Shown one piece after another: positions 1 through 9,959 of a stretch of DNA of 17,050 nucleotides (its first letter is position 1; each line of letters begins with the position of its first letter). The notes under the pieces are model-generated. The model was not told the origin of the DNA, made no database searches, and saw nothing but the letters and a program-made list of their open reading frames with translations. This DNA comes from Kalaharituber pfeilii (lineage: Eukaryota > Ascomycota > Pezizomycetes > Pezizales > Pezizaceae), in NCBI GenBank assembly GCA_015179045.1, contig WHUZ01000265.1, forward strand, positions 1 through 17,050, given 5' to 3'. The position numbers and the translations under genes were made by a program.

Positions 1-1
1 C

Positions 2-412
2 GACGCCCTGAGCAAACCTAGAAACAAGCGCTCTACTCCCTCCACCACCAAGATAAACACTCCCTCCAGTAGTGGCCCTATCTACAAAGATATAGCCTCC
101 TCCTCCAAGAAAACCTACGACATTCTTGAAGAACTAATTCAGGAAAGGAAGGAAAAACGCCAATGCATAAAATGCGGAAAAAGTGGGTATAGGATCACCT
201 CATGCTGGAAGAAGAAGTGGTGGAACTGAAGAGTATAGGAAACAGAAGGGGAGAAAGTGAATAAGCCAAAGAGAGAAGACAAAGGGGAAGTAAAAGCTCT
301 GGAGTTATGAAGTTCACAGCCCAGAAAGAAGAGAACAGACTCTAGCCACCTCAAGATACAGGCCATCGATGAGTCTGAGAGAATAACAGATCTATCTGAT
401 TCGGAAAACTAG
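2..412 (+). pseudogene. gag: gag C-terminal part with zinc knuckle (element 1)
   Basis: Gag packages the element RNA in virus-like particles. Only the nucleocapsid end is in the window. Bases 164-205 encode a CX2CX4YX4C knuckle, so the usual His of the CCHC finger is Tyr, the product of a C-to-T change in the codon. A Lys/Glu-rich basic tail follows; its KGEVKALE and ITDLSDSE stretches match the tail of gag in element 2. In-frame stops lie at 227 (TGA), 236 (TAG) and 308 (TGA). The TAG at 410-412 matches the gag ends of the other two copies and is probably the real terminator. Pol continues in the -1 frame from the sequence just before it. Confidence 0.8.
403..412 (+). promoter_or_regulatory. 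decayed -1 frameshift site at gag-pol junction (element 1)
   Basis: The gag frame reads TCG GAA AAC TAG. The heptamer G GAA AAC differs by one G-to-A transition from the canonical G GGA AAC at the same place in element 3. Pol is open in the -1 frame from this point. The role is inferred by comparison; as it stands the heptamer no longer fits X XXY YYZ. Confidence 0.5.
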
Positions 413-3400
413 ATGGGGACCTTACTCAGCCTGGTAGGACTCCCCGTCACAGCGACCTTCTCAGCTGTGAGATAAAATTCAAAACTGGAAGGACCGTTAG
501 GGCCATCGTGGACTGTACAGCCTCCGTGCCGATTGTCTCTTTAACACTAGGTAAGGAGTTGGGATTGAGGCCCCAAGTAAGGCCTGTGAATATCAAGCAA
601 GGTGATGGCTCTCTCCTCTCTGGTGATTCTTTCATTATGAATACCTTGTTTTCATTCTCTGGCATTCCGGTTCCTGATTCTGTCTCCTCTGCTCTGTATT
701 ATGTGCATTCTATTGGTGTTCTAGGAAAATCTAATAAGGCATCTGTTGATTTTGCTTCTTCTTCTGTCTTAAACCCTCCTTCAGTTAATATTGGAAAGGA
801 ATTTATTTTTGATCTTGATGCCGAAGTCATAGATATCAGCAACAGGGAGTGCATCATTGGTTTATCTTAGCTAAAAGAAAACAGTTTTTCTGTTGATTGC
901 GTTAATGGTGTTCTGAAATATGGCATGTTTGATGTTCCTTGTACTCGTGTTGATTTGCCTTCTATTTTCATTCTTTCTAAAGATATTGATACCCTCGAGG
1001 AGGGTGATATTCTGTTATTACTTGATGCACGTGAGCACTACTCGTGATACTCTAATGTTTTCTTAGAGGAACAAGCATACCACCTACCTCCACACTGAAG
1101 TTGGGATCATAAAATCCTGTTTGAGAACCCAAATGCGAAGCCTCCCTATAGTCCAGTCTACAAAACGACCTGGGAAGAGGATAAGGCCTCCAGAGGTATA
1201 TCGACAAACACCTACCAACAGGGAAGATACAAAAGTCAAGGTTGAAAGCAACTTCGCCAATTCTATTTGTGTGGAAGAAAGATGGGTCACTCTGACTGTG
1301 TGTCGACTATGGAGCATTGAATAAATTGACTATTCCGAATAAATACCTTTTGCCCTTGATGTCGGAACTCCTTAAAAAGACCCAAGGCGGTAAATGGTTC
1401 ACCAAGCTGGACCTCAAAAATGGCTACAACCTCATACGAATTAAGACAGGTGACGAATGGAAGATGGCCTTCAAAATATCCAAAGGCCTATTCGAGTACA
1501 CAGTCATGCTATTTGGACTCATCAATGCACCCGCTTCTTTCCAGAAAATGATAGATGAGGTTCTCATTGGTATCGATAGAGTTGTTTGGTATCTGGACGA
1601 CATCTTAATCTATGGAGGCAAAACCGAATGAGATCACCAAAGGATAGTGGAAAAAGTGCCTGCTAAATTGAGCGAATATGGGCTTGCAGTCAACCTGGCC
1701 AAGTACGAGTTCCATGTGCATGAAACTATATTCTTTGGTCATCTGATTAATGGCCTTAAGATTAAGATGGATCCAGCCAAACTCTCTACCATTCGTGACT
1801 GGCCAAAGCTGACAAAGAAAAAAGAATTGTAAGCCTTTCTAGGCTTTGCCAACTGCTACCGCCGATTCATATTGAATTACTCCATCACAACTTGACCGCT
1901 TATACTTTTGATTGGAAACATACTCTTCTTATGGGGAGCAGAGCAGCAAGCTACTTTCAAGGAACTTAAAGACAAGTTTATAAGTACCCCTATACTATGA
2001 CAGTTCGATCGATTCCTGCCTACAATTGTAGAAACCAACTGCTCTGACCAAGCACTTGCTGGTGTCTTAAGCCAGTACCATACTAAAGATGGAACTACGA
2101 CACTTAACTCATGCGATTACCACTCCCAATTACTGACCCCTGTTGAACGAAACTAGCCTATCCACGACAAGGAACTACTAGCAATCTTTGATTGCCTGTA
2201 TAAGAAATGGAGGATAGAATTGCTAGGAATCAGTTTCACTGTCTTCACTGACCATCACGCACTAAAGTACTTCACCACCAAACAACGCCTCAACAGCCGG
2301 CAAGTCAACTGGAGCGAAAAGCTCTCCGAATTCGACTATATCATTAAGTACATTCTAGGAAAGCTTAACGGCAAAGCGGATGCCCTATCTCGACGAACTG
2401 GAGATGCCACCTCTGGCAGCATCGAACAACTATTTAAGGATGGGCAACTGCTGATTGATAAAGAGGCAGGTGAAGCAGAAGATGTGTGGGCTGATATCCC
2501 TGAGGTCAACTGTGACGAATGGGTAAGGAACGATGAAGGACTCCTTATGGTACCCGAGCAATATCGACTGGAGGTGCTATGACAGTGCCACGACAGTAAT
2601 ATGGCTGGGCACTGGGGTGTGTATCGAACACAAGAACTCCTCCCTCAAAACTTCTACTGGGACGGCTGGAAAGACTAAGTGGCCGATTATGTGACCAGTT
2701 GTGCGACCTGCCTGAAGGCCAAAGCTGACCGACATCTGAGGCAAACTAGACTAATACTAATGCCTACTGGTACGAAGCCTTGGGAGGAAATAGCTATGGA
2801 CTTTGTTGGAGAATTACCTGAATCCGAGAGCTTTAATACTATTTTAGTCGTTATTGACCAGTTTACTAAGATGTAACATTATATACTGGTAAAGAGTACC
2901 TGGACGACTTGAGATGTCACTAATGCTTTCATCAATAACATCTTCAGGCAATTTGGTCTACCTCGCCACATCACCTCTGACCGTGGACCACAGTTTGCCT
3001 CAGCCCTCTAGAAAGAAGTAACCTCGAAACTCAATGTAGGACTCCGACTTAGTACTGCATACTACCCCCAGACCGACAGACTGTCTGAACGAGTGATACA
3101 GACTCTCAAATAGTATCTTCGCATCTACTGCTATAACCGTCAGAACCGATGGGTAATTTGGCTACCTCTGGCCAAATTTGCTTACAATTCTACTGCTACT
3201 TCGACCCATGGTTACAGTCCTTTTTGCTCTTTATATGGATTCGATTCTAAAGCTATTCACCTTTCAGATGACAATACCTATGCCTCTCCGGCAGCTGAAG
3301 ACTGGCTTAATAGAATGACAACTCTTCATAACCATATTGCTAACACTCTGAAGAAGATAAACAATAAATGGGCGAACCTATTCCTTGATAAAGCAAGGAA

Positions 3401-3836
3401 ATTCCAAGTAAGAGATAAGGTTTTTATTGATCGAAGGAACTTAAAGGTTACTTCAGGAAATAATCGAACCTTGACCAAAAAATACATTAGTCCCTACCCC
3501 GTCTCAAGAGTTGTCAATGACCATACATATAGGGTGGCCTTGCCGTAAGGCATACGCCGTCATAAAGTCATCTACGTCTCACTTCTGAAGCCTTTTCGAG
3601 AACGACTTGAACCCCAGAAAATGGAGATTGATGATGACGATGAGTTCTTCTATGAAGTTGATCATGTCGTCGATTCGAAATGCATCAACAGGGTACTAAA
3701 GTACTGAATCCGCTGGCAAGGATATGGAGAAGATGAAGATACCTGAGAGCCGATTACAAATCTGCAAAGATCGTTGGAATCTGTCAGAGAGTTCCACGAC
3801 CAATATCCAAGGAAGCCTCGAGACCCTACAGTCTAA
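409..3836 (+). pseudogene. pol: pol polyprotein: protease-RT-RNase H-integrase-chromodomain (element 1)
   Basis: Frame 409-about 1189, then after a 1-base deletion near 1189 a single frame to the stop at 3834. Protease: the active-site triad region reads DCTAS (511-525) instead of D-S/T-G-A. RT: LDLKNGY at 1407 and an intact YLDD at 1590-1601. RNase H: the first catalytic Asp is Asn (2037-2039); DKEL (2166) and TDH (2247) remain. Integrase: His at 2589 and 2610, Cys at 2700 and 2709, then D (2799), D (2979) and E (3087), a D-x59-D-x35-E spacing that is intact. A GPY/F-like segment (about 3480-3540) is followed by a chromodomain (3642-about 3800). Internal stops: 868, 1045, 1096, 1293, 1629, 1830, 1893, 1998, 2154, 2580, 2676, 2874, 2910, 3009, 3111, 3546, 3705 and 3744. 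Most are explained by CAA/CGA/CAG or TGG transitions seen against the other copies. The protease carries about 35 residues (roughly 660-800) absent from the other two. Confidence 0.92.
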
Positions 3837-4172
3837 TGAGACATCGATAGCTGAAGCCGGGCTACTTGGATAATGTGGGATGTGAGTACCTTTTCCTTAT
3901 GAAGAATTTTTCCCACTGGGTTTTATCTTCGTTAAAGTTTTTAATAGCCTCACTGACCGATAAATGAGTGCTCGAGATATACTAGTCTCACTGTCAGCCA
4001 CAGATAAGTGAATTTCTATGAGAGATCTTGCGTATAAGGTACGCCAATAACCGCATTAGCCACCCTTTTGATTCTTGCAAGAGAACTGATACACATTGCT
4101 TACAATACTGATTAGTTTGGGTTACTTTTCAGTGATTGTCAGTCGAGACGACTGCTCTAGAATGGGGGGTAA
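3837..4172 (+). other. 3' UTR and polypurine tract of element 1
   Basis: There is no reading frame between the pol stop and the LTR. The middle (about 3925-4000) is recognisably homologous to the 3' UTR of element 2 (about 9310-9390), sharing a GATAAATGAGTGC/CAATATGAGTGC-type core followed by an AGTCT-ACTxTCAGC stretch. The polypurine tract, GAATGGGGGG followed by TAA, occupies 4160-4172 directly before the LTR. It would prime plus-strand DNA synthesis, and it shows that the LTR which follows is a 3' LTR. Confidence 0.75.
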
Positions 4173-4507
4173 TGTTACGGCTAAGGTGAGACTTACCCGA
4201 CCAGGGGAATACTACCCTGAACCTTTAGTAAGGCCAGTGCTGCTAGACCAGACTGATCACCCATTAGGCTTAGCAGAGGATTCTTTGTCTTTCGAATAGG
4301 GTAGTGCTAAGGAAGTGTGTATTACTGTTGATTGTAAGGTTCTTTATGCCTGGCACTCGGTTTATGAAGCTAATATGCGCACATACTCTAGTACATGTTA
4401 TTATCTAGCATCTGTACTACATTGCATGTTTCTTTGTTATAATTATTGGCCTTATTGAATTGCCGTTTCTTTATTTGCTTGCCTAGTTATATATGATATG
4501 CTCAGTC

Positions 4508-4549
4508 TATTTAAGCACAGGTGATAGCACAGTTGAAGAATCAAGACAC
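4508..4549 (+). promoter_or_regulatory. LTR A core promoter: TATA box and R-start motif
   Basis: TATTTAAG at 4508-4515 is followed 31 bases on by AATCAAGACAC (4539-4549). The same motif lies 32-35 bases downstream of a TATA box in LTRs B and C. This is the expected spacing for a transcription start, so the motif probably marks the start of R. Promoter activity is inferred. Confidence 0.55.
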
Positions 4550-4665
4550 AAGTAATGTTCTAGTTCTCTATTGTTCTAAAACCTATCGTTTCCTCATTAC
4601 ACCCGTGAATCACTTCACTCTGCTGCGCGCTCCATGCCAAACAGCTATCCTTTCTGCCTGCCGTA

Positions 4666-4820
4666 TACATACTTCCGAAGCCATCCCGGCCCACAGCCTA
4701 TATACCTCCGTAGCTACTCTGACTCACAGCATATATACCTCCGTAGCCATTCCGGCCCACAGCATATCCGCCTCCATAGTCCTTTCGACTCACTGTATAT
4801 ATACCTCTGTAGCCGTAACA
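4666..4820 (+). repeat. 33-bp tandem repeat in U5 of LTR A (about 4.7 copies)
   Basis: Units start at 4666, 4699, 4732, 4765 and 4798, exactly 33 bases apart. Each has a TATATACCTCCGTAGC-like head and a CACAGC-like tail. The last unit is cut at 23 bases by the LTR end, so the repeat runs into the terminal inverted sequence. Because 33 is a multiple of three, one frame (from 4521) stays open and reads an 11-residue repeat, but no coding role is supported. LTRs B and C lack it. Confidence 0.8.
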
Positions 4821-4884
4821 TCCAGTGCCTTCAGCATCTACTGGAGCCTAGCATTTCAAGCCCATAATAGACTCTCTACCACCA

Positions 4885-5886
4885 ATGAATAACTGAGGTC
4901 GAAGACTCTTACGCAGCCATTCAAAGTCCCGCCACCACCGTCGCCAGTCCCACTCAAGGTCCCGCTTACCTCCGCCCAAGGTAAAGCAGCCAAAATCGTT
5001 CGCTGGAAGGCCCAAAGAACTGGATGACTTCCTCTTCTCAATAGAGGAGTATTTTGAGGTATGTAATGTTAAGAATGATAGAACTAAGAACAGGATGATC
5101 TCCTATTACTTAGAAGGCTCTGTAAAGACGTGGTGGAGGTGCCATCGTAATGCGGAATGGACCTGGGCGTAATGCATTGAGCAATTCAAGAGGCAATACT
5201 AGGACAAACAAGATAAAGCCGAAAAGACTCGAAAGATTCAGAACACTTGCCAAACAAAGAACATATGCTCTTACCTCACCGACATCGACGAATGGAACTT
5301 TTCGGCAGACTTAGACCATGAAGTCCTAATTGGCTTCATCATGAAGAATATTGATACTATAATTATGAACCATATGGTAGGACACTCAGAGGCTATGACC
5401 AACTGGTCTCTGTGGAAGGAAACAGCCATCTCTATCACCAACTACGTCTCCGCTCGTACCTATACCTCCTCTAAACCCACCAATAAGGGCAAGCAATCTA
5501 ATAGGGAAAGCACAAACACTACCTTACTAGCCCCCTCCAAACCAGTCTCAAGAGAGGGGTACATCTTCGACAACTCAAGGAACCATGATAATGTACCCGA
5601 TGAGGTCAAAGAACAGAGAAAGCTGGATAGTGTTTGTATCTGCTGTGCCTCTAATATACATGAAACCAGAGATTGTTGGAACGGATAGACCGATAAAGGA
5701 GGGAACGCCAAGCCTAAACCAACAATGGCTACTAAGGTAAAAAAGGAAAAAGGGGATGTCAAGGCTTTGGAGGATAAGGTACAACTCTCGAATAAGAAGA
5801 GGCAGACCAATAACCGAAAAACCGTCCACATTACCGAACTCAACTCAGATAGTGAATCAGTCCATAACAATTCGAGAAATGAGTGA
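4885..5886 (+). pseudogene. gag: gag with capsid-like core and zinc knuckle (element 2)
   Basis: One frame throughout, no indel. A basic Arg/Ser-rich start leads to the Gag core: FAGRPKELDDFLFSIEEYF from about 4999, then YLEGSVKTWW, the pattern of the Retrotrans_gag family. The zinc knuckle is CX2CX4HX4C (5635-5676), with all four ligands present. A Lys-rich tail (KKEKGDVKALE) follows. Stops: 4894 (TGA), 5170 (TAA), 5200 (TAG) and 5686 (TAG). The TGA at 5884-5886 aligns with the gag ends of the other copies and is the likely true end. ATG 4885 is the first in frame after LTR A, but it is not certain to be the original start, since gag of element 3 extends much further upstream. Confidence 0.8.
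5874..5886 (+). promoter_or_regulatory. decayed -1 frameshift site at gag-pol junction (element 2)
   Basis: The gag frame reads TCG AGA AAT GAG TGA. G AGA AAT differs from the G GGA AAC of element 3 by one G-to-A and one C-to-T transition. The -1 frame is homologous to element 3 from the next codon on: VRDPQSTIGRSPEHHPLL against VGSPDSTFGKAPEHHPLL. This pins the frame switch to this spot, although the heptamer itself is now broken. Confidence 0.55.
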
Positions 5887-8800
5887 GGGACCCTCAAAGC
5901 ACCATTGGGAGGTCCCCTGAACATCACCCTCTCCTAGCGACCGATATCGAATTCCAACTCTCTGGAATGAAAATTCAAGCTCTCATCAACTCCGGTGCAT
6001 CTGCTTCTGTCGTCTCTCTGTCTCTGGGAAGAAAATTAGGTTGGAAGAAATGGGCTAGGCTTATGAACATATGCCAGGAGGATGGAAGCTCCTTGGAAGA
6101 AGGAATAAAGGTTTTAAATACTGCATTTGTATTTTCCAGCATTCGGAGTAAATCAGGTAATGTAATCTCTAGTACTGTGTTTGATTTTGATGCAGAATGC
6201 TTGGATATTGGAGATAGAGAAGTGTTATTAGGACTGTCTTAGTTAGGAAGGAAAGGTTTCTCCGTAGATTGTGAAAACAGGCATTTGGTGCATAATTCCT
6301 TTGATTTTGTTGTTCCTTGTGATGAAGTTGTTCTACCATCTGTTTCTGTTTTGGATTTAGGAAAGGAACCCCTGAAGGAAAGTGATGTACTACTAATGAT
6401 TGACGCACGCGAACGTTATGAATGTTATGCTCAAGTGTTTTCTGAGGAGCAAGTAGCCAGACTACCACCCCACCGATCCTAGGATCATACGATCCCACTT
6501 AATAACCCTAATACTAAAGTACCTAATAGCCCGATATATAAGACCACCTGGGAGGAAGATGAAGCCCTGCAGAGGTATCTGGAGGAGCACCTACCCACTA
6601 GCAAGATTAGACATTAAAGATCTACAGCTGGCACACTAATACTATTCATTCGGAAGAAGGATGGCTCACTCTGTATATGCGTGGACTACAGGGGACTCAA
6701 CAAGATCACAGTATGAAACTGGTACCCCCTCTTACTCATGCTAGACCTTCTGAAAAGGACCCACAGCAGTAGATACTTCACCAAACTAGACCTCAAGAAT
6801 GGCTACTACCTCATTCGGATTAAGCCAGGTAACAAATGGAAGACTGCCTTTAAGACTAAGAAGAGCTTATTTGAATATACTGTTATGCCTTTTAGACTCG
6901 TCAACGTACTGGCAAGCTTTCAGGAAATGATGGATGAAATTTTGAAGGACGTTGATGGGGTAGTATGGTACTTGGACGATATCTTGATCTATGGAAGAAA
7001 GACTGAAGCCGAACACCAAAAAATCATGGAATGGGTCCTACAACTACTTCTTGACTACGGACCGGCCGTGAATCTGCCCAAGTCTGAATTTCATGTACAA
7101 GAAACGACCTTCTTAGGCCACATCATCAACGGAAAGGAGATCAAGATGGACCTCCACAACTTAGCACCATTGCCGACTGGCCAACACCTACCAAGAAGAA
7201 GGAAATCCAGAAATTTTTGGGCTTTACCAACTACTACCACCGTTTCATCAAAAACTACAGCGCTAGAGCGAAACCGCTTATCTCTCTCATGGGCAACGTA
7301 CTATTCTCATAGGGCGACGCACAACAGCAGTCATTTGATAACCTTAAGCAAGCATTCATGTCCGCTCCAGTACTCTACCCATGGGATAGAACCCTGAAGA
7401 TAATCATGGAAACCGATGCATCTAACCAAGCCCTTGCTAGCATCCTCTCCCAATATCACGAGGAGGATGGAACTAAAACACTGCATCTAGTTGACTTTCA
7501 CTCACGAGCCCTCAATGCAGTCGAATGAAATTATCCTATCCATGATAAGGAGCTGCTGGCAATCGTCGACTACTTCGAGAAATAGTATACTTGGCTATAG
7601 GGCATACATGTCAATATCTATACTGACTACTATGAGCTCAAGTACTTTACTACTAAGCAGAAGCTCAACTCCCGAAAGGCCAACTGGTACATGAAGATGT
7701 GCGAGTTGGACTTTACCATTATGTATCGCAAGGGAAGCGATAATGGGAAAGCTGATGCTATATCACGACGGACTAGTAACGAACCCGCAGGTCTGGAGGT
7801 CCAACTTCTAAAAGATAGACAACTACTCATCAACGGCGACCCTATTGAAGAAGACTCAGAGGTCGAAGGTATCGATACCAAAGACTGGGAAAGGAGGAAC
7901 GGTCTCCTAGTGGTACCAGAAGAATACAGGCTGGCAGTTATGAAACAGTACCATGACTCAGAAGTCGCTAGTTATTGGGGGGTACACTGCACCCAAGAAC
8001 TGATATCAAGGAACTTCTACTGGGATAGGTAGAGAGAAGCTATACAAACATACGTCACCAGTTGTACAGCATGCCAAAAGGCGAAAACTGATCAGCATGC
8101 TCACTGAACCCAATTAATACCAATGCCAACTGGAACCAAGCCATTCAAAGAAGTAGCTATGGATTTTGTCGGAGAACTACCAGAGTCGGAAGGCTACAAC
8201 ACGATCCTTATCATCATGGACTACTTTACCAAGGTCCAACAATATATACTGGCCAAAACTACTTGGACATCTACAGATGTCGCCTCAGTATTCATCAACA
8301 ATATCTGGCGACATCACGGAGTACTACAGGCCATTACATCAGATTGAGGACTCCAATTCGCCTTTACATGTTGAAAGGAGATTAACCAACAACTCAACAT
8401 CAAACTCTGACTATCTACATCCTACCACTCATGAATTGATGGACTATCAGAGCAAGCAATACAAACTCTCAAGCAGTACCTATGCATCTTCTGTCATGAT
8501 AGATAAAACTGATGGGCCACTTGGCTACCATTAGCCGAGTACACATATAATACCTCGAAAATATTGATCCATGGCTACATTCCCTTCGAGAGCCTATACA
8601 GATTCAATCCTAAAACGATACATGTCTCGAATAAGTACACATTCGCATCACCAGCAGCTGAGGATTGGCTTGATAGGATGACCATAGTACATAATCAAAT
8701 ACACGACACCCTCAAAAAGATAAACGATAAGAGGTCAAAGCTCTTCACCGAAAAGTCAAGATAGTTCCAAGTAGGGGATAAAGTACTAGTTGACCAACGG

Positions 8801-9199
8801 AACCTACAGGTTAAGTTGGGCAATAACCGGGCACTTACCAATAAATACATTGGCCCCTACAAGGTAAAGAGAGTTGTAAGCCGCCATACATATAAACTTG
8901 AACTACCTCAAGGCATGTGGCTATATAGGGTCATCCACGTCAGCATCCTTAAGCTATTTCAAATCCGAGACAATAGTGACAGCATGGACCTCGATGATAA
9001 AGAAGAACTCTACTACGACGTCGGTAATATTGTTGATAGTCGTAGAGTCCAAGGCCAGGTTAAATATCGAATCCATTGGCAGGGGTATAACGAAGATGAT
9101 GATACTTGGGAGCCTATTAGCAACCTATAGCACTTGTTGGAATCCATCAAAGAATTCCATGATAAGCACCTACGAAGGCCTAAAGACATGAGTCTATGA
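5880..9199 (+). pseudogene. pol: pol polyprotein: protease-RT-RNase H-integrase-chromodomain (element 2)
   Basis: -1 frame relative to gag. A 1-base deletion between about 7150 and 7165 moves the frame once; it then runs to the TGA at 9197. Protease: NSGAS at 5988 in place of DSGAS. RT: LDLKNGYY (6786) and YLDD (6969-6980) intact. RNase H: D (7415), DKEL (7544) and TDY (7622; His changed to Tyr). Integrase: His 7952, second zinc-binding His changed to Tyr (7973), D (8162), D (8342) and E (8450), D-x59-D-x35-E. IGPY segment (about 8850), then the best chromodomain in the window (9002-about 9190) with IHWQGY and DDTWEPISNL. Stops: 5880, 6240, 6480, 6615, 6714, 7310, 7526, 7583, 7598, 8030, 8105, 8345, 8372, 8408, 8432, 8504, 8510, 8762 and 9128. 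Nearly all are transitions from Gln, Arg or Trp codons. Chromodomains of this family direct integration to marked heterochromatin. Confidence 0.93.
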
Positions 9200-9533
9200 G
9201 GCAGTGCAACCAATGTACCAATAATAGGCATGATTTTGAAATAAGGTCTAGCTACGTAAGCTAGAATCTCATGTAGGTGTTATACCTTCTATGCTCTCAT
9301 GGGTTTCCTATAGGGTTTTACCAGAGAAGTGGTTTAATGGCTAACACTGAACAATATGAGTGCAGAACACACCAGTCTTACTATCAGCTATTGTATTTAC
9401 AATGAATACCAGTACTTAGCGCATAGAGTATGCTGACACTCTTAGCCATACAAAATATACACTGACCCAACCGAGTAGGTCTCGGATCATTTAGAAGCTT
9501 TTTGGGGCAAAAAAGCTCTAAAACGGGGAGTGA
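9200..9533 (+). other. 3' UTR, hairpins and polypurine tract of element 2
   Basis: Non-coding. Two perfect short hairpins precede the LTR: CCGAG/CTCGG (9471-9485), and AGCTTTTT/AAAAAGCT (9496-9503 with 9510-9517, loop GGGGCA). The polypurine tract, AAAACGGGGAG then TGA, covers 9520-9533. Compared with the pure G-run before LTR A it is interrupted, which fits decay. The region about 9310-9390 matches the 3' UTR of element 1. Confidence 0.7.
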
Positions 9534-9959
9534 TATTATGGCTAAGGTAAGACTTACGGGATACTGCCCCAAGAAGCACCACCAGTTCCGTATAAGCCAT
9601 GTACTAAAGATGTAGCTGATCACTACTAGGCAATGCATGGAATACTTTGAGCCTGAGAAACGACGGTCGTGTACAGAAGTGTATGTTAAGCAATAAGTCA
9701 TACAGACTAGCAACTGTATATAGTTTATAAAGTAATATGTGTACATGCATTAGGTACTACTGACCTTCCTAATGCATGTTTTTACTACATCTCCTTATCT
9801 ATGTATCTTATCTATATTCATCATGTCATTGTCATATCATATTGATAGTTCGGAAGTCTATATAAATGGGCCGAATAGATAGCTAGAAGAAATCAAGACA
9901 CTAGCGGTATTCTAAGTGGAACTCTCACTTAATGCTCTCGCATAACCTTTTACCATCCA
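9534..9959 (+). repeat. LTR B: 3' LTR of element 2 (right end approximate)
   Basis: It begins TATTATGGCTAAGG after the polypurine tract. The first 24 bases agree with LTR A except for three transitions, one of which destroys the terminal TG. The right end is placed at ACCTTTTACCATCCA (about 9959) because it resembles the end of LTR C and the inverted start; it could be off by some 30 bases. The core promoter and R motif match LTR C closely (AGACACTAGCGG), so B and C are closer to each other than to A. Confidence 0.7.
9859..9901 (+). promoter_or_regulatory. LTR B core promoter: TATA box and R-start motif
   Basis: TATATAAA at 9859-9866, then AATCAAGACAC at 9891-9901, 32 bases downstream. The motif continues TAGCGGTATTC, the decayed form of the TAGCGGTGTCC of LTR C. 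The role in transcription start is inferred from spacing and from conservation between the LTRs. Confidence 0.6.

Larger units (their letters stand above)
1..4820 (+). mobile_element. Ty3/gypsy chromovirus, element 1 (5' end outside window)
   Basis: Order seen: end of gag with a zinc knuckle, -1 frame pol (protease, RT, RNase H, integrase, chromodomain), 3' UTR, polypurine tract and a 648-bp LTR. This order and the C-terminal chromodomain define a chromovirus of the Ty3/gypsy (Metaviridae) group. The 5' LTR and most of gag lie before the window. The copy is inactive: pol has 18 internal stops and one frameshift, and the protease and RNase H active sites are altered. By eye it is about 80% identical to elements 2 and 3 over a 72-base RT block, so the three are related but not recent duplicates. 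The host is inferred to be a filamentous fungus from the element type alone. Confidence 0.93.
4173..4820 (+). repeat. LTR A: 3' LTR of element 1, abutting element 2
   Basis: It starts TGTTACGGCTAAGG right after a polypurine tract and ends TAGCCGTAACA at 4820, so the termini are inverted copies over 11 bases with TG...CA ends. The first 24 bases match LTR B at 21 positions, and all three differences are transitions. Beyond that LTR A is much diverged from B and C, though short blocks (for example GATCAC...TAGGC) are shared. It holds a TATA-like box and a conserved R motif, and its U5 end is made of a 33-bp tandem repeat. Only one LTR lies between elements 1 and 2. No target duplication can be assigned, because the other end of element 1 is outside the window. 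Confidence 0.85.
4821..9959 (+). mobile_element. Ty3/gypsy chromovirus, element 2 (no own 5' LTR)
   Basis: It contains gag (4885-5886), pol (5880-9199), a 3' UTR, a polypurine tract and a 3' LTR (B). The internal part begins directly behind LTR A, which belongs by position to element 1 and is too unlike LTR B to be its partner from one insertion. Either the 5' end of element 2 was lost when element 1 joined it, or the array came from recombination between LTRs of different subfamilies. Its gag also lacks the roughly 1.3 kb N-terminal part seen in element 3. Pol has 19 in-frame stops and one frameshift, so the copy is dead. Confidence 0.88.

Noticed and set aside
409..3836. Recoding of stops (alternative genetic code or readthrough)
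   Set aside because: TAA, TAG and TGA all occur, at different places in each copy, replacing Gln, Arg and Trp; several catalytic residues are also lost. Decay explains all of it.
4521..4892. 123-residue plus-strand frame across the end of LTR A
   Set aside because: It starts in the LTR near R, is held open by a 33-base repeat, and joins unrelated leader sequence; better explained as chance in a repeat.
5460..5927. Minus-strand 155-residue open frame opposite gag of element 2
   Set aside because: It is the antisense of the Lys-rich gag tail, which yields Leu/Phe/Ser-rich sequence resembling membrane protein by composition only.
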